DNA of 64,000 nucleotides from Candidatus Caldilinea saccharophila (GCA_016710365.1 JADJVW010000063.1:248001-312000); one strand, 5' to 3'. Positions 13,071 to 22,998 are shown, counted from the first letter of the stretch. The notes: a model not told the origin generated them from the sequence alone. Made by a program: numbers and translations.

Positions 13071-13214
13071 AAATTTCGTCTCACACAGAGGCACGGAGAG
13101 CACAAAAAAGCGCAGAGAAAGATTTTCTTTGTAGCTCTGTGTGAGATTTTTGCAGTACTGACTTTGCTTTTTCTCTGCGCACCTCTGTTGCTCTACGCCT
13201 CCGCGTCAAAAATT
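13071..13214. repeat. Family A inverted repeats between convergent genes
   Basis: AAATTTCGTC at the left matches the mirrored GTCAAAAATTT at the right, with nested arms TCTCACACAGAG (13080-) / CTCTGTGTGAGA and AGCGCAGAGAAA / TTTCTCTGCGC. It is the family A element again and could act as a bidirectional terminator between the glp run and the flavoprotein gene. Confidence 0.72.
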
Positions 13215-13216
13215 TC

Positions 13217-14377
13217 TCAAATCACATTGTATTCCTGGATCAGCCGGCCTTCGGCGAAGCGGGCATAGTCGAGTGAGGTGATGTCGAGTGTATGCGCGCG
13301 ACCGTCGAGGATGATTTCGCTCATCAGCAGGCCGGCGCCGGGTCCGTGCATAAAGCCATGCCCGGAGAAACCGGCAACGACGTAATAGCCGGCCACCGCA
13401 GGTGCGGCGCTGATGATCGGGTGTGCGTCCGGTGTGACTTCATAGAGGCCCGCCCAGTGCGCGGCGCGGCCGGCGCGTTCGAGCAGGGGCAACCGCTTGC
13501 TGGCGGCTTCCATGTGCACCAACTCCCACGCCGCATCCACGCTTTCGTCAAAGCCGGGCGTCTCGTGCGGGTTGGATTGGCCGGTGAGCAAGCCGTCGCC
13601 TTCGCGATGAAAGTAGAGGTTCTGTGCAAAGTCGATGACAAAGGGAAAGTCTGGCGGCAGCCCAGGGAGAGCTGTGGTCGTCAGCATCTGGCGGCGCAGC
13701 GGCGTGACCGGCAGCGGGACGCCCGCCAGCGCGCTGACCGGTGCGGACCACGGCCCGGCCGCGTTGACGACTGCCTCACAGGCAATGGCGCCCTGGTCGG
13801 TGACCACGCCGGTGATCCGCCCCTTATCGGTGGTGACGCCGGTGACGGTGACGCCGGTCAGCGCGCGCACGCCCAGCCGTTTGGCCGCATTGACATAGCC
13901 CATGACCACACTGTTCGGGTCGGCCAGGCCATCCTTATCGTGAAACGCGCCGGCCAGCACATCGTCAGCCGCCAGCACAGGAACGCGGCGCCGCACCTCG
14001 TCGCCGTCGAGCCAGGCGGTCTGCACACCGAGGCTGCGCTGCAAGGCGACATTGTGGCGGAAAACAGCCACGTCGTGGGCGTTGGTCAGCAGGAAAAGAT
14101 AGCCGTCGCGCCGCAAGGAGATCGGTTGTCCCAGTTCCTCCTCAAAACGGTCGAGCATGGGCAGGCTGAGCAACGACAACCGGATGTTGATTTCGGTGGA
14201 GAATTGATAGCGGATGCCGCCGGCGCATCTGCCGGTCGCGCCCATCCCAAAAAACTCCTGCTTTTCGAGCAACACAACATCGGTGCAGCCGCGGCGCGCC
14301 AGGTGGTAGACAGTGCTGGCGCCCATGACGCCGCCGCCGATGATGACAACTTGGGCTGTGGAGGGAAAAGTGGTCAT
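13217..14377 (-). CDS. FAD-dependent oxidoreductase, DAO family (sarcosine oxidase beta-like)
   Basis: Likely oxidises a secondary or amino-acid amine using FAD. The 386-residue protein has an N-terminal GGGVMGASTVYHLARRG FAD fold, a GATGRCAGGIRYQF segment typical of sarcosine oxidase beta/dimethylglycine-type enzymes, VVNAAGPWS, and the C-terminal FAD motif YYVVAGFSGHGFMHGPGAG. No signal peptide. It is downstream of, and in line with, the liv transporter genes (about 110 bases after livF, with a repeat between), which suggests its substrate may be imported by that transporter. Family is secure; the exact substrate is not. Confidence 0.88.
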   Translation of the reverse strand: MTTFPSTAQVVIIGGGVMGASTVYHLARRGCTDVVLLEKQEFFGMGATGRCAGGIRYQFSTEINIRLSLLSLPMLDRFEEELGQPISLRRDGYLFLLTNAHDVAVFRHNVALQRSLGVQTAWLDGDEVRRRVPVLAADDVLAGAFHDKDGLADPNSVVMGYVNAAKRLGVRALTGVTVTGVTTDKGRITGVVTDQGAIACEAVVNAAGPWSAPVSALAGVPLPVTPLRRQMLTTTALPGLPPDFPFVIDFAQNLYFHREGDGLLTGQSNPHETPGFDESVDAAWELVHMEAASKRLPLLERAGRAAHWAGLYEVTPDAHPIISAAPAVAGYYVVAGFSGHGFMHGPGAGLLMSEIILDGRAHTLDITSLDYARFAEGRLIQEYNVI

Positions 14378-14383
14378 AGTAAT

Positions 14384-14487
14384 TGGAAATTAAAAGATTA
14401 GAGATTAAGAGATTGGAGATTAAGAGATTGGAGAGAGAAGGGGAGATCGCTTATTTTCAATCTCCAATTTCCAATCTCCAATCTCAC
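14384..14487. repeat. Dispersed inverted repeat, family C (GAGATTGGAGATTAAGAG type)
   Basis: Tandem GATTAAGAGATTGGA units on the left are mirrored by CAATCTCCAATTTCCAATCTCC on the right. A second copy is at 24357-24445. It separates livF from the flavoprotein gene. Confidence 0.78.
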
Positions 14488-15204
<717 letters not shown>

Positions 15205-15205
15205 C

Positions 15206-16015
15206 CTAATTCACTCCTGCTTTCTCGCGCAGTCCATAGCCTGAACCGGTGGCGGCGCCGCGACCCAGATAGGCCTCGATCACCTGTGGGTTGCTGCGAA
15301 TGGCAAGCGCGTCGCCTTCGGCGATCTTGCGACCAAAATCGAGCACCGAAATCTGGTCGGAAACATTCATCACCACGCGCATGTCGTGCTCGATCAGCAG
15401 AATCGTCAACTTGCGTTCGTCGCGCAGGCGGCGGATCAGGCTCGTGGTGTCTTCCGTCTCCTTGGGGTTCATGCCGGCGGTCGGCTCGTCGAGCAGCACG
15501 ACGCTCGGACGGCTTGCCAGCGCGCGGGCGATCTCCAGCCGGCGCTGCTCGCCGTAGGGCAGGTTTTTAGCGACAAAATCGGCTTTCCTGTCCAGTTCGA
15601 CAAACTTGAGGATATCCATCGCATCGTCGCTGGCGCTCTTTTCCTCGCGCCTCACCTTGGGCGGTTTGAAGACGGCGCCAAACCATCCCGTATTCAGATG
15701 GCGGTGCATGCCAACCAGCACATTTTCCAACACCGTCACATTGGCGAACAGGCGAATATTCTGATAGGTGCGCGAGATGCCGCGGCTGGCTACGCGGTCA
15801 GGCGACATGCCCTGAATCTCCTCACCCTCGAAGATGACGCTGCCCTCTTCCGGCGTGTAGAAGCCGGTAATACAATTAAAAAAAGTGGTCTTTCCCGCGC
15901 CATTCGGGCCGATCACCGAATGGATCGTGTTCTCGGCGACGCTGATATCCAGCGAGGTCAGCGCCTGGAGACCGCCGAACCGTTTATTGAGTCCTTTGGC
16001 AACTAGTAATTCCAT
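15206..16015 (-). CDS. livG: Branched-chain amino acid-type ABC transporter ATPase LivG
   Basis: Partner ATPase of LivF. From ATG 16015 it has 269 residues with Walker A GPNGAGKT (36-43), the long LivG-specific insertion after the Q-loop (RTYQNIRLFANVTVLENVLVG split by the family pattern), and Walker B VVLLDEPTAGMNP followed by LLIEHDMRVVM. The upstream in-frame extension to 16108 overlaps livM and lacks family similarity, so MELLVAKGL is taken as the start. Ten bases separate it from livM. Confidence 0.95.
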   Translation of the reverse strand: MELLVAKGLNKRFGGLQALTSLDISVAENTIHSVIGPNGAGKTTFFNCITGFYTPEEGSVIFEGEEIQGMSPDRVASRGISRTYQNIRLFANVTVLENVLVGMHRHLNTGWFGAVFKPPKVRREEKSASDDAMDILKFVELDRKADFVAKNLPYGEQRRLEIARALASRPSVVLLDEPTAGMNPKETEDTTSLIRRLRDERKLTILLIEHDMRVVMNVSDQISVLDFGRKIAEGDALAIRSNPQVIEAYLGRGAATGSGYGLREKAGVN

Positions 16016-16025
16016 CGTTCGACTC

Positions 16026-17745
16026 CTAGGTTGGGACGGTCGCATCTTCGGCGAGACCGGTGGGATCCTCGTCGATAACATTCGGCTCCTTATCCTCGAG
16101 CAATTCACGCTCGCGGGTGGCGTCAGGCCACAAGCCTTCCGGTCGATACAGCATCATCATGACGAGCACCGCGCCGTACACCCACCAGCGAAACTCGTTA
16201 AATTCGCGCAGCAACTCCGGCAACCCGATCAGGGCGATGGCGCCGACGACGACGCCGGGCAGGCTGCCCATGCCACCCACGATCAACACGGCCAGCACGT
16301 TGATCGACACCAGTACGTTGAAGGAGGCCGGCACCATTGAGCCAAGCTTGGAGCCGAAGAAAGCGCCGCTCAGACCCGCGAGCGTGGCGCCGGTGGCAAA
16401 GGCCGCCAGCTTATAGCCGACCAGATTGATGCTCATGGCCGCGGCCACATCTTCGTCCTCGCGGATCGCCATCCACGCCCGCCCCAGCCTCGACTTTTTG
16501 AGCCGAGACGTGACGAACCAGGCGATCAGGATCGAGATCAGGATCAGATAATAGAATTCCTGCGGCGAATCGGCGCGCATACCAAAACCTTCGGGCCGGG
16601 CAATGCCGGTGACGCCCTGCGCGCCACCCATCACCGGCTTGAGCGCATCGGAGAGCACGAGCAGCCGGATGATTTCACCAAAGCCAAGCGTGATGATCGC
16701 CAGGTAGTCGCCGCGGGTCTTGAGCACCGGCACGCCCAGCAAGACGCCGGCCAGCAGCGCCATCAGCACCGAGATCGGCAGCGCCGCCCAGAAGCTCAAC
16801 TGCGGGATGAAGCTGCGCACCAACGGCAGTTCCGGCGTGGTCAACACCGCCATCGTGTAAGCGCCGATGGCAAAGAAGGCTACATAACCCAGGTCGAGCA
16901 GGCCGGCAAAGCCCACCACCACATTGAGGCCGAGCGCCATAACGATATAAAAGCCCACCAAATCGGCCACTTCGCTCAGATAGGAGCCGAGCAAAACGGG
17001 CAAGGCAAAGAGCAGCGCCAGCAGGCCGACGGTCGCCACAAAACTCAACACCCGGCGCCGGCTTTCCGGCATCCGGTCGACGGCGCGGTTGAGCCTGGGT
17101 TGGAGGATCTGCCAGAGATAGGCGATCACCAAAATGGTGACAAACAGCACGCTGGCGCCCTCAACACTGAGGCCGTTGGATTTATAAATAAACTTGCCGA
17201 CGTTGGTCGGTATAATCACCGAAAAGACATCCTTGAGCAGCGCGATCAGCGTCACCGAGCCAAGGCTGATCAAGGTGGAGCGGCGCAGCGTCGCCGGCAA
17301 CCACGTGAGCAGCGCAGCAAGCAGGCCGACCACGATGCCGGCGACGACGAGAATCGCGGCGCCCATCACACCCTCGCTGCCAACGGGCAACAGTTCGTTG
17401 ACCAGTTTGGGGGTGGCGTTGACAAAAGACGGCCCGCAGGTTCAGCGGAGCGATGCTGAGCGCCAGCAACGCCACCAGCAACGCAACCACTGCGCCAGCG
17501 ACTGCGCCGGCAACCAGCGCGCCGCCTTTGCCACCGTTGCGCAGCGCACGGGTCGCGGCAAACAGCGCCGGCGTAAAGGCCAAGACCCCGAGCAGCACCT
17601 GCGACATCGAGATCACGCCGGCGATGATGTCCTTTTTGGCAAAGGCGTCCACCATGCCGATCAGAGAAATAAGAACTGCCGCGATGCCGCCATAAAGACC
17701 TAACTTGGCCGCATCCACCAGGGTAAAGGGTCGTTCAGTACGCAT
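16026..17745 (-). CDS. livM: Branched-chain amino acid-type ABC permease LivM, long N-terminal membrane extension, one frameshift
   Basis: Inner-membrane permease. Two frames join into one protein of about 573 residues: MRTERPFTLVDAAKLG from 17745 reads to about 17430, where a base change in register leads into FVNATPKLVNELLPVGSEG. The C-terminal 330 residues match LivM, with VMALGLNVVVGFAGLLDLGY, LKTRGDYLAIITLGFGEI and the EAA-like RAWMAIREDEDVAAAM. The first 200 residues add several hydrophobic helices not present in typical 320-430-residue LivM proteins. The shift at about 17425-17435 is most simply a sequencing indel. It lies 18 bases after livH. Confidence 0.88.
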
Positions 17746-17763
17746 AGCTTGTGCTCCTGGCCG

Positions 17764-18822
17764 CTAGGCTCGTTTTGAAAGCCGCTCGCCCAGGATACCG
17801 CTTGGGCGGAAGATGAGGATCAACACGAGTACGGTAAAGGCGATGCCATCCTTCAACTGATGGGGCGACGGAATGCCGATGCCATCAAGGAACAGACTGG
17901 GGCCAACCGATTCGATCACGCCTAGAATCAGCCCGCCCAACACCGCGCCGGCCAGATTGCCAATGCCACCCAATACGGCGGCGGTGAAGGCTTTCAGGCC
18001 AGGGACAAAGCCCATGTAGAAGGCCACCTGCCGGAAAACCAGCCCGTACATCACCCCTGCCGCGCCGGCCATGATGCCGCCCAGTGCGAAGGTGATCGAA
18101 ATGGTGCGATCTACGTCCACGCCCATGAGTGCAGCCGCATCCTTGTCTTCCGCCACCGCGCGAATAGCGCGCCCGATCTTGGTTTTGGACACGATCAGCC
18201 AGAGCAGCAGCAAGAGGATGCCTGTCGCGGCAAAAACGGCGATCTGGCTGCGTTGCATCGTGATAGGGCCTACGACCACGGAGCCGGCCAACGCTGGCAC
18301 ATTGGGGAAGGCTTCCACGCCGGAGCCAAAAAAGCCGCGCGCCGTATATTGCAGAAAATAGGAGACGCCGATCGCCGTAATCAACGGCACCAGCCGCGGT
18401 GCGCGGCGCAGCGGGCGGTAGGCGATGCGTTCGGACAACATCGCCACCGTGGCCGACACGGCCATGGCGGCGATCAGCATGATGATAATCGACAACAGTG
18501 GGTTGCTTTCCAGGAATCCGCTGATGGACAAAGCTTCGGCCACAAAAAAGGCGCCAAAGGTGCCAAACATAAAAAATTCGCCGTGAGCAAAATTGATCAT
18601 ACCCAGAATGCCATACACCATCGTATAACCGAGGGCAATCAACGCATAGATTCCACCCTGAGCCAGCCCAAAAACGATGAAATTCAACCATTGTTCGGTT
18701 GTATATTTGCCGCTGGATAAGGTGACATAGGAGCCATAGAGAATAGCTACCAAAAGTGTAGCGCCTATAAACCAAAGAATATAGTCAGTAAAATCATATT
18801 TACGGCGCAGGTTCGAGAACAT
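17764..18822 (-). CDS. livH: Branched-chain amino acid-type ABC permease LivH
   Basis: Second permease subunit. From ATG 18822 (AGGAG 8 bases upstream) it has 352 residues with multiple membrane helices, the LivH signature GLAQGGIYALIALGYTMVYG, GMINFAHGEFFMFG, and the coupling segment GRAIRAVAEDKDAAALMGV. It ends FRPSGILGERLSKRA. Longer in-frame extension upstream to 18990 runs through the hairpins after livJ and is rejected. Confidence 0.95.
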   Translation of the reverse strand: MFSNLRRKYDFTDYILWFIGATLLVAILYGSYVTLSSGKYTTEQWLNFIVFGLAQGGIYALIALGYTMVYGILGMINFAHGEFFMFGTFGAFFVAEALSISGFLESNPLLSIIIMLIAAMAVSATVAMLSERIAYRPLRRAPRLVPLITAIGVSYFLQYTARGFFGSGVEAFPNVPALAGSVVVGPITMQRSQIAVFAATGILLLLLWLIVSKTKIGRAIRAVAEDKDAAALMGVDVDRTISITFALGGIMAGAAGVMYGLVFRQVAFYMGFVPGLKAFTAAVLGGIGNLAGAVLGGLILGVIESVGPSLFLDGIGIPSPHQLKDGIAFTVLVLILIFRPSGILGERLSKRA

Positions 18823-18920
18823 CGGCCATCTCCTGACTTGCATCCATCTCGCCTGAGTGGCGTCGATGCGATTGGCTGTATTTAATCTGCTCCAAAAATT
18901 TGGCTGCAACGTTGCGTAAC

Positions 18921-18952
18921 ACTTTCTGCAAGGCAATGACTTTGCAGAAAGT
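18921..18952 (-). terminator. Hairpin between substrate-binding gene and livH (distal)
   Basis: ACTTTCTGCAA (18921-18931) pairs perfectly with TTGCAGAAAGT (18942-18952), loop 10 bases. No T-tract follows on the minus strand, so it is more likely an mRNA processing or stability element than a terminator. Confidence 0.5.
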
Positions 18953-18967
18953 TCTGGGTAAACACTT

Positions 18968-19008
18968 AGCAGAAGGGGCGAGGAAGTCATATCCTCGCCC
19001 CTTCTGCT
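18968..19008 (-). terminator. Strong hairpin just downstream of the first substrate-binding protein gene
   Basis: A perfect 17-bp stem, AGCAGAAGGGGCGAGGA (18968-18984) with its complement at 18992-19008, loop of 7 bases, lies 35 bases after the gene. On the minus strand it is followed by AAGTGTTTACC, not a true T-run. Partial termination or 3'-end protection that raises binding protein over permease is the likely role. Confidence 0.6.
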
Positions 19009-19042
19009 TGTTCATGGGGCTAATGAATGTCTGCCGCCATGT

Positions 19043-20341
19043 CTATTTGGGAAAAATCTTCATCGGTGAGGTGACGTTCGGGTTCCAGGAACTGACGTCG
19101 GTCACCTCATAGACCGCGATCTTCGGGTCGGCACAGTCTCCATTGGGGTCACAGGTGATATTGCCGGTCAGGCCCTGAAAGTCGGTCGTGGCGCCGAGGG
19201 CATCGCGCAGCGCCTGCCGGCCAATGCTCAGATTGTCGCCGTCCTGGACGGCCACGGCCGTAATCGCGGCTGCGATCATGTTGGTGGCGTCATAGGCATG
19301 AGCATGGAAGGCGCTCATCGGCGCGCCGCCGTACTTCTCCTCATGTTTGGTCAGGAAGCCTTGATAAGCGTCGCCAAATGCGCTGAAGTCCGGGCTGCTA
19401 AGATACATGCCCAGGGCGGCCTCACCGGCAGCGTTGACGAAGTCCTGCGAGAAGGAGCCGTCAGCCGCCATCAGCTTGGTGTCTTCCAGCCCTTGCACTT
19501 CCTTGGCCTGCGCCGTAATAAAACCAGCTTCCGCGGTGAAAATCGGGTAGTAAATCAACTCGGGGCCTGCTGCGGCAATGGTGGTCAGCACGGGACGCAT
19601 GTCGGTGTCGCCGACGTTGACCGCCTGCTCGGAAACGATTTCGCCGCCCAGCGACTTGAAGGCGTCAGCAAAGGCAGTCGCCAGCCCAACGGCATAGAGC
19701 GACCCATCGTGCACGGTGGCGGCTTTGGTCAACCCCAGATCATTGAAAACAAAATCAGCGGCGACCGCGCCCTGCACCAGGTCGTTGTGCGCAGTGCGGA
19801 AGTAGCCATCGACGCGTTTGGCCGGGTCGGTCAGATCCGGTGCGGTGTTGGACGGTGAAACCAGGCTTAAGCCGGCCTCGCTCAAGATCGGAGCGCCGAC
19901 GCGCGCTTCGCTGGAACAGCTCGTGCCGATTACAGCGACGATGGTGGTGTCAGAGGCCAGCTTGGTCGCGGCGGCCTGACCGCCCTCGGGGCTGCATCCG
20001 GTGTCTTCGCCGACGATTTCGACGGGATGACCCAAAAGTTCGCCGCCCATATCATCCACTGCGATCTCGATGCCGCGCACGGAATCTTCCCCAAGCGCCG
20101 AATTCGGTCCGGCAGTGACAAGAGCGTACGCGATCTTGATCGGATCGCCCGCCGCGATCTCGATGCAGCCGAGTGGATCGGTGCAACCGGCGGCATCGGC
20201 GGCGGGCGCCGCGGCTTCTTCGGCGGCAGGCGCGGTGGTGGCCTGTTCGGCGGGAGCCGCGGGTTGCGGGGCTGGTGCGCAGGCGGTAAATGCCAGCGCA
20301 ACAATCACCAGTACAGACAATAATAGCGTCCGGGTTCTCAT
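19043..20341 (-). CDS. livJ: Branched-chain amino acid-type ABC substrate-binding lipoprotein, copy 1
   Basis: Extracytoplasmic receptor feeding LivHMGF. From ATG 20341 (AAGGAGA upstream) it has 432 residues: a signal peptide with lipobox-like FTAC at residues about 20-23, a low-complexity Ala/Pro/Glu linker, then the type 1 periplasmic-binding fold with TKLASDTTIVAVIGTSCSS, VSPSNTAPDLTDP, YFRTAHND and HAHAYDATNMI. A C-terminal cysteine pair (CDPNGDC) could form a disulfide. It is closely similar throughout to the next gene upstream, so the two are recent paralogues. Its own promoter and hairpins flank it. Ligand specificity (amino acid, amide or amine) cannot be read from the sequence. Confidence 0.92.
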   Translation of the reverse strand: MRTRTLLLSVLVIVALAFTACAPAPQPAAPAEQATTAPAAEEAAAPAADAAGCTDPLGCIEIAAGDPIKIAYALVTAGPNSALGEDSVRGIEIAVDDMGGELLGHPVEIVGEDTGCSPEGGQAAATKLASDTTIVAVIGTSCSSEARVGAPILSEAGLSLVSPSNTAPDLTDPAKRVDGYFRTAHNDLVQGAVAADFVFNDLGLTKAATVHDGSLYAVGLATAFADAFKSLGGEIVSEQAVNVGDTDMRPVLTTIAAAGPELIYYPIFTAEAGFITAQAKEVQGLEDTKLMAADGSFSQDFVNAAGEAALGMYLSSPDFSAFGDAYQGFLTKHEEKYGGAPMSAFHAHAYDATNMIAAAITAVAVQDGDNLSIGRQALRDALGATTDFQGLTGNITCDPNGDCADPKIAVYEVTDVSSWNPNVTSPMKIFPK

Positions 20342-20607
20342 GGGGCAGCTTTCTCCTTTTTGAGTAGACATACGCAAACACACGCAGTAAGGGTGAAACG
20401 ATCTAGCTTGGGACAGCACTCCAGCGATCCAAAGGGTGAGACAAAGAGGTCTGCAACATCTCTGGATTGTTGGACTATCTGTTGACCACTAATTTGGTGA
20501 ATATCCAGACTATGGATGCGGTAAAGTTAAGCAATGCGCCAATTTCTGGAACAGTCCACAACGGGGAAGGACATCGCCGGTGATTGACTCGGTTGTAGAC
20601 AGGGGGG

Positions 20608-20636
20608 ATTATAGGCGACACCAATTACTTTGTCAA
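20608..20636 (-). promoter_or_regulatory. Consensus sigma70-type promoter of livJ copy 1 and liv operon
   Basis: On the minus strand TTGACA (20636-20631) and TATAAT (20613-20608) are both exact consensus with a 17-base spacer. Transcription would start near 20600, leaving about 260 bases of leader before the ATG at 20341. Confidence 0.85.
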
Positions 20637-20699
20637 CACAGCGAAAAGTTAGCAGTTTTTTCGAGCCAGGTGCAACCAAATCACGCCAGCTCAATATAA

Positions 20700-20760
20700 A
20701 AGCGCTGCTGCTCTATCCCGCCCATCTAGTGTGGTGAGGCAGGATAGGGCAGCAGCGCTT
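20700..20760 (-). terminator. Intrinsic terminator of livJ copy 2
   Basis: A 19-bp stem (20700-20718 with 20742-20760, one G-T wobble) around a 23-base loop is followed on the minus strand by TTTTATATT. It separates the transcript of copy 2 from the promoter of copy 1. Confidence 0.7.
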
Positions 20761-20852
20761 GTCGTGCTAATGCTCATTCACAGCCGACGGAAAGGTGTGC
20801 CGAGAGATGACGCACCGCACGTCGCGCGGTTATTTGACAGCGCCCGCTTGAT

Positions 20853-22139
20853 TTACGGATACACCTTGAGCGGCGAGGTGACGTTGGGATTCCACTCGTT
20901 CGTATCGACGATTTCATAGACGGCGATCTTGGGATCGGCGCAGTCACCGTTCGGATCACAGGTCAAGTTACCGGTCAGCCCCTGGAAATCCTTGGTGGCA
21001 GCCAGCACATCGCGCAGCGCCTGGCGTCCGATCAACAGCGTGTCGCCATCCTGCACGGCCACCTGCTTGATGGCATCGATGAAGAGCATCGTCGCATCGT
21101 AGGCGTGGGCGTGGTAGGTGCTCATCGGCGGCTCGCCATAAATATCCTGGTATTTCTGAAGGAATTCCTGGTAGGCGTCGCCAAACGCGCTGAAGTCCGG
21201 GCTGCTCAGATACATGCCTTTGGCGGCTCCACCAGCCGCGTTGACAAAGTCCGGCGAGAAAAGACCGTCGGCGCCCATCAGCACCACATTTTCCAGCCCC
21301 GGCACTTCCTTGGCCTGGGCGGTGACAAAGCCGCCTTCGGCAATGAAGATCGGGTAGTAGATAGCCTCAGGCGCGGCCGCGGCAACCGTCGTCAGCACGG
21401 GGCGCATATCGGTGTCGCCGATGTTCACGGCCTGCTCGGAGACAAGTTCGCCACCCAGCGCCTTGTAGTTTTCGGCGAAGGCGTTGACCAGACCCTGCGC
21501 GTAGACGGAACCGTCATGGATCGTGGCGGCTTTGGTCAGACCCAACTCGTTGAAGACAAACTCGGCGGCAACGCGACCCTGCACCTTGTCATTGTGCGCG
21601 GTGCGGAAGTAGCCGGCGACGCGCTTGGCCGGATCCGTCAGATCGGGCGCAGTGTTGGAAGGCGAAATGATGCTGGCGCCAGCGTCGCTCAGGATCGGCG
21701 CACCGACGCGCGCTTCACTCGAACAAGTCGTCCCCACCACCGCAAACACGTCCTTGTTGGAGGCAAGCTTGGCCGCCGCGGCCTGGCCGCCTTCTGGCGT
21801 GCAGCCCGTGTCTTCCCCGATGATCTCGATCGGGTGACCGAGCAATTCGCCGCCCGCGTCGCTCACAGCGATCTCCATGCCGCGCTGGGAGTCGATGCCC
21901 AACGAGCCGTTCGGACCGGAAGTCACCATGGCATAGGCGATCTTGATCGAATCGCCGGGCAGCACTTCGACGCAGCCCAATGCGTCGGTGCAGGCGCCGG
22001 TGGCGGGTGCAGGCTCAGCGGCTGTCTCACCGGCGGCTGCTTCACCCGCAGGCGCGGCAGGCGCGGCGGCCTGGGTGCAAGCCGCCAGCATCAAGGCAGC
22101 AATGACAAACATCACAATCCACGAGATACGAAAACGCAT
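20853..22139 (-). CDS. livJ: Branched-chain amino acid-type ABC substrate-binding lipoprotein, copy 2
   Basis: From ATG 22139 (AAAGGAG 9 bases upstream) it encodes 428 residues: signal peptide MRFRISWIVMFVIAALMLAAC with a good lipobox LAAC, an Ala/Glu-rich linker, and a type 1 periplasmic-binding domain with SNKDVFAVVGTTCSS, ISPSNTAPDLTDP, YFRTAHNDKVQGR and HAHAYDATMLF. It parallels copy 1 nearly residue for residue, including CDPNGDC, but differs in signal peptide and linker. It has a separate terminator and probably a separate promoter, so the two receptors can be expressed independently. The first ATG of the long open frame (22664) is far upstream without family similarity and is not used. 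Confidence 0.92.
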   Translation of the reverse strand: MRFRISWIVMFVIAALMLAACTQAAAPAAPAGEAAAGETAAEPAPATGACTDALGCVEVLPGDSIKIAYAMVTSGPNGSLGIDSQRGMEIAVSDAGGELLGHPIEIIGEDTGCTPEGGQAAAAKLASNKDVFAVVGTTCSSEARVGAPILSDAGASIISPSNTAPDLTDPAKRVAGYFRTAHNDKVQGRVAAEFVFNELGLTKAATIHDGSVYAQGLVNAFAENYKALGGELVSEQAVNIGDTDMRPVLTTVAAAAPEAIYYPIFIAEGGFVTAQAKEVPGLENVVLMGADGLFSPDFVNAAGGAAKGMYLSSPDFSAFGDAYQEFLQKYQDIYGEPPMSTYHAHAYDATMLFIDAIKQVAVQDGDTLLIGRQALRDVLAATKDFQGLTGNLTCDPNGDCADPKIAVYEIVDTNEWNPNVTSPLKVYP

Positions 22140-22292
22140 AGGACAAAACTCCTTTGTGTGCAATCTCAGCAATTCACGCCGTCTGCACAAAAACGCCAAG
22201 CACGCCCAGAATGGTCTCCGGTTTTGTAGCTTGACGTATTTCTGAAAGAAAATCGTGAACTGCTGATTGTGAAAATATAAAATACGGCGTGA

Positions 22293-22321
22293 ACTATAGC
22301 ACACGTGCAGCAAAGTGCTGA
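22293..22321 (-). promoter_or_regulatory. Possible promoter of livJ copy 2
   Basis: On the minus strand TATAGT (22298-22293) is a good -10; the hexamer 18 bases upstream, TTCAGC, is a weak -35. Position, about 150 bases before the ATG, is suitable. Confidence 0.3.
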
Positions 22322-22388
22322 ATTTTGAGAGTAGTTTGCTTCTCATCTTTGCATTGCTGTGGTAGACTCCTGGACTGTGTATCAGCCA

Positions 22389-22985
22389 ATGATTGTGGGG
22401 CTGACCGGCAATATTGCCACTGGCAAGAGCACGGTGCTGGCCTATTTGCGTCACAAGGGCGCCCATATCCTCGACGCCGACCAATTGGCGCATGTCGCAT
22501 TGGCCGCGGGCGGCCCAGCATACGCCGCGGTGGTGGCGGCGTTTGGCGATAGCATCGTGGCGGAAGATGGGCAGATCGACCGGCGCGGTCTGGGGCGCAT
22601 TGTTTTTGCCGACGAGGAAGCCCTGCGCCGGCTGGAAGCGCTGGTTCACCCGGTGGTCTTTCAACTGGCGCAGACCGAACTGGCCAACACCACAGCGCCG
22701 GTGGTGATCATCGAAGCGATCAAACTGCTTGAATCAGGGCGATTGCTGACGCTCTGTGACGAAATCTGGGTAGTTACGGCTGATCCCGCGGTGCAGATGG
22801 AGCGGCTGCTTCACCAGCGCGGCATGACCACAGCAGAGGCGCATCAGCGGATGGCGGCGCAGTCGCCGCAGCGCGAAAAGCTCAGACATGCCACGCGCGT
22901 CATCGAAAATAATGGGGCCGAGGCAGCCCTGTACGCACAATTAGAGGTCATCTGGTCTGAACTGCTTGCCAAACAGACCATGTAA
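22389..22985 (+). CDS. coaE: Dephospho-CoA kinase
   Basis: Last step of coenzyme A synthesis, phosphorylating the 3'-OH of dephospho-CoA with ATP. From ATG 22389 the protein has 198 residues, the family length, with P-loop GLTGNIATGKST, the LDADQLAHVAL substrate motif and IIEAIKLLESG/CDEIWVVTADPAVQMERL typical of CoaE. The in-frame GTG at 22359 would add ten residues before the P-loop and is less likely. First gene of a plus-strand run. Confidence 0.94.
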   Translation: MIVGLTGNIATGKSTVLAYLRHKGAHILDADQLAHVALAAGGPAYAAVVAAFGDSIVAEDGQIDRRGLGRIVFADEEALRRLEALVHPVVFQLAQTELANTTAPVVIIEAIKLLESGRLLTLCDEIWVVTADPAVQMERLLHQRGMTTAEAHQRMAAQSPQREKLRHATRVIENNGAEAALYAQLEVIWSELLAKQTM

Positions 22986-22998
22986 ACTGGGTTTGTAG

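Larger units (their letters stand above)
20342..20852. other. Intergenic region between the two substrate-binding protein genes
   Basis: About 510 bases without a credible gene. It holds the consensus promoter of the downstream minus-strand gene (20608-20636), an untranslated leader of about 260 bases, and the terminator hairpin of the upstream gene (20700-20760). Nothing else was recognised in the leader. Confidence 0.7.

Noticed and set aside
20853..22664. 603-codon version of the second substrate-binding protein
   Set aside because: The extra 175 residues precede a perfect lipoprotein signal peptide with its own ribosome-binding site and overlap coaE on the other strand.
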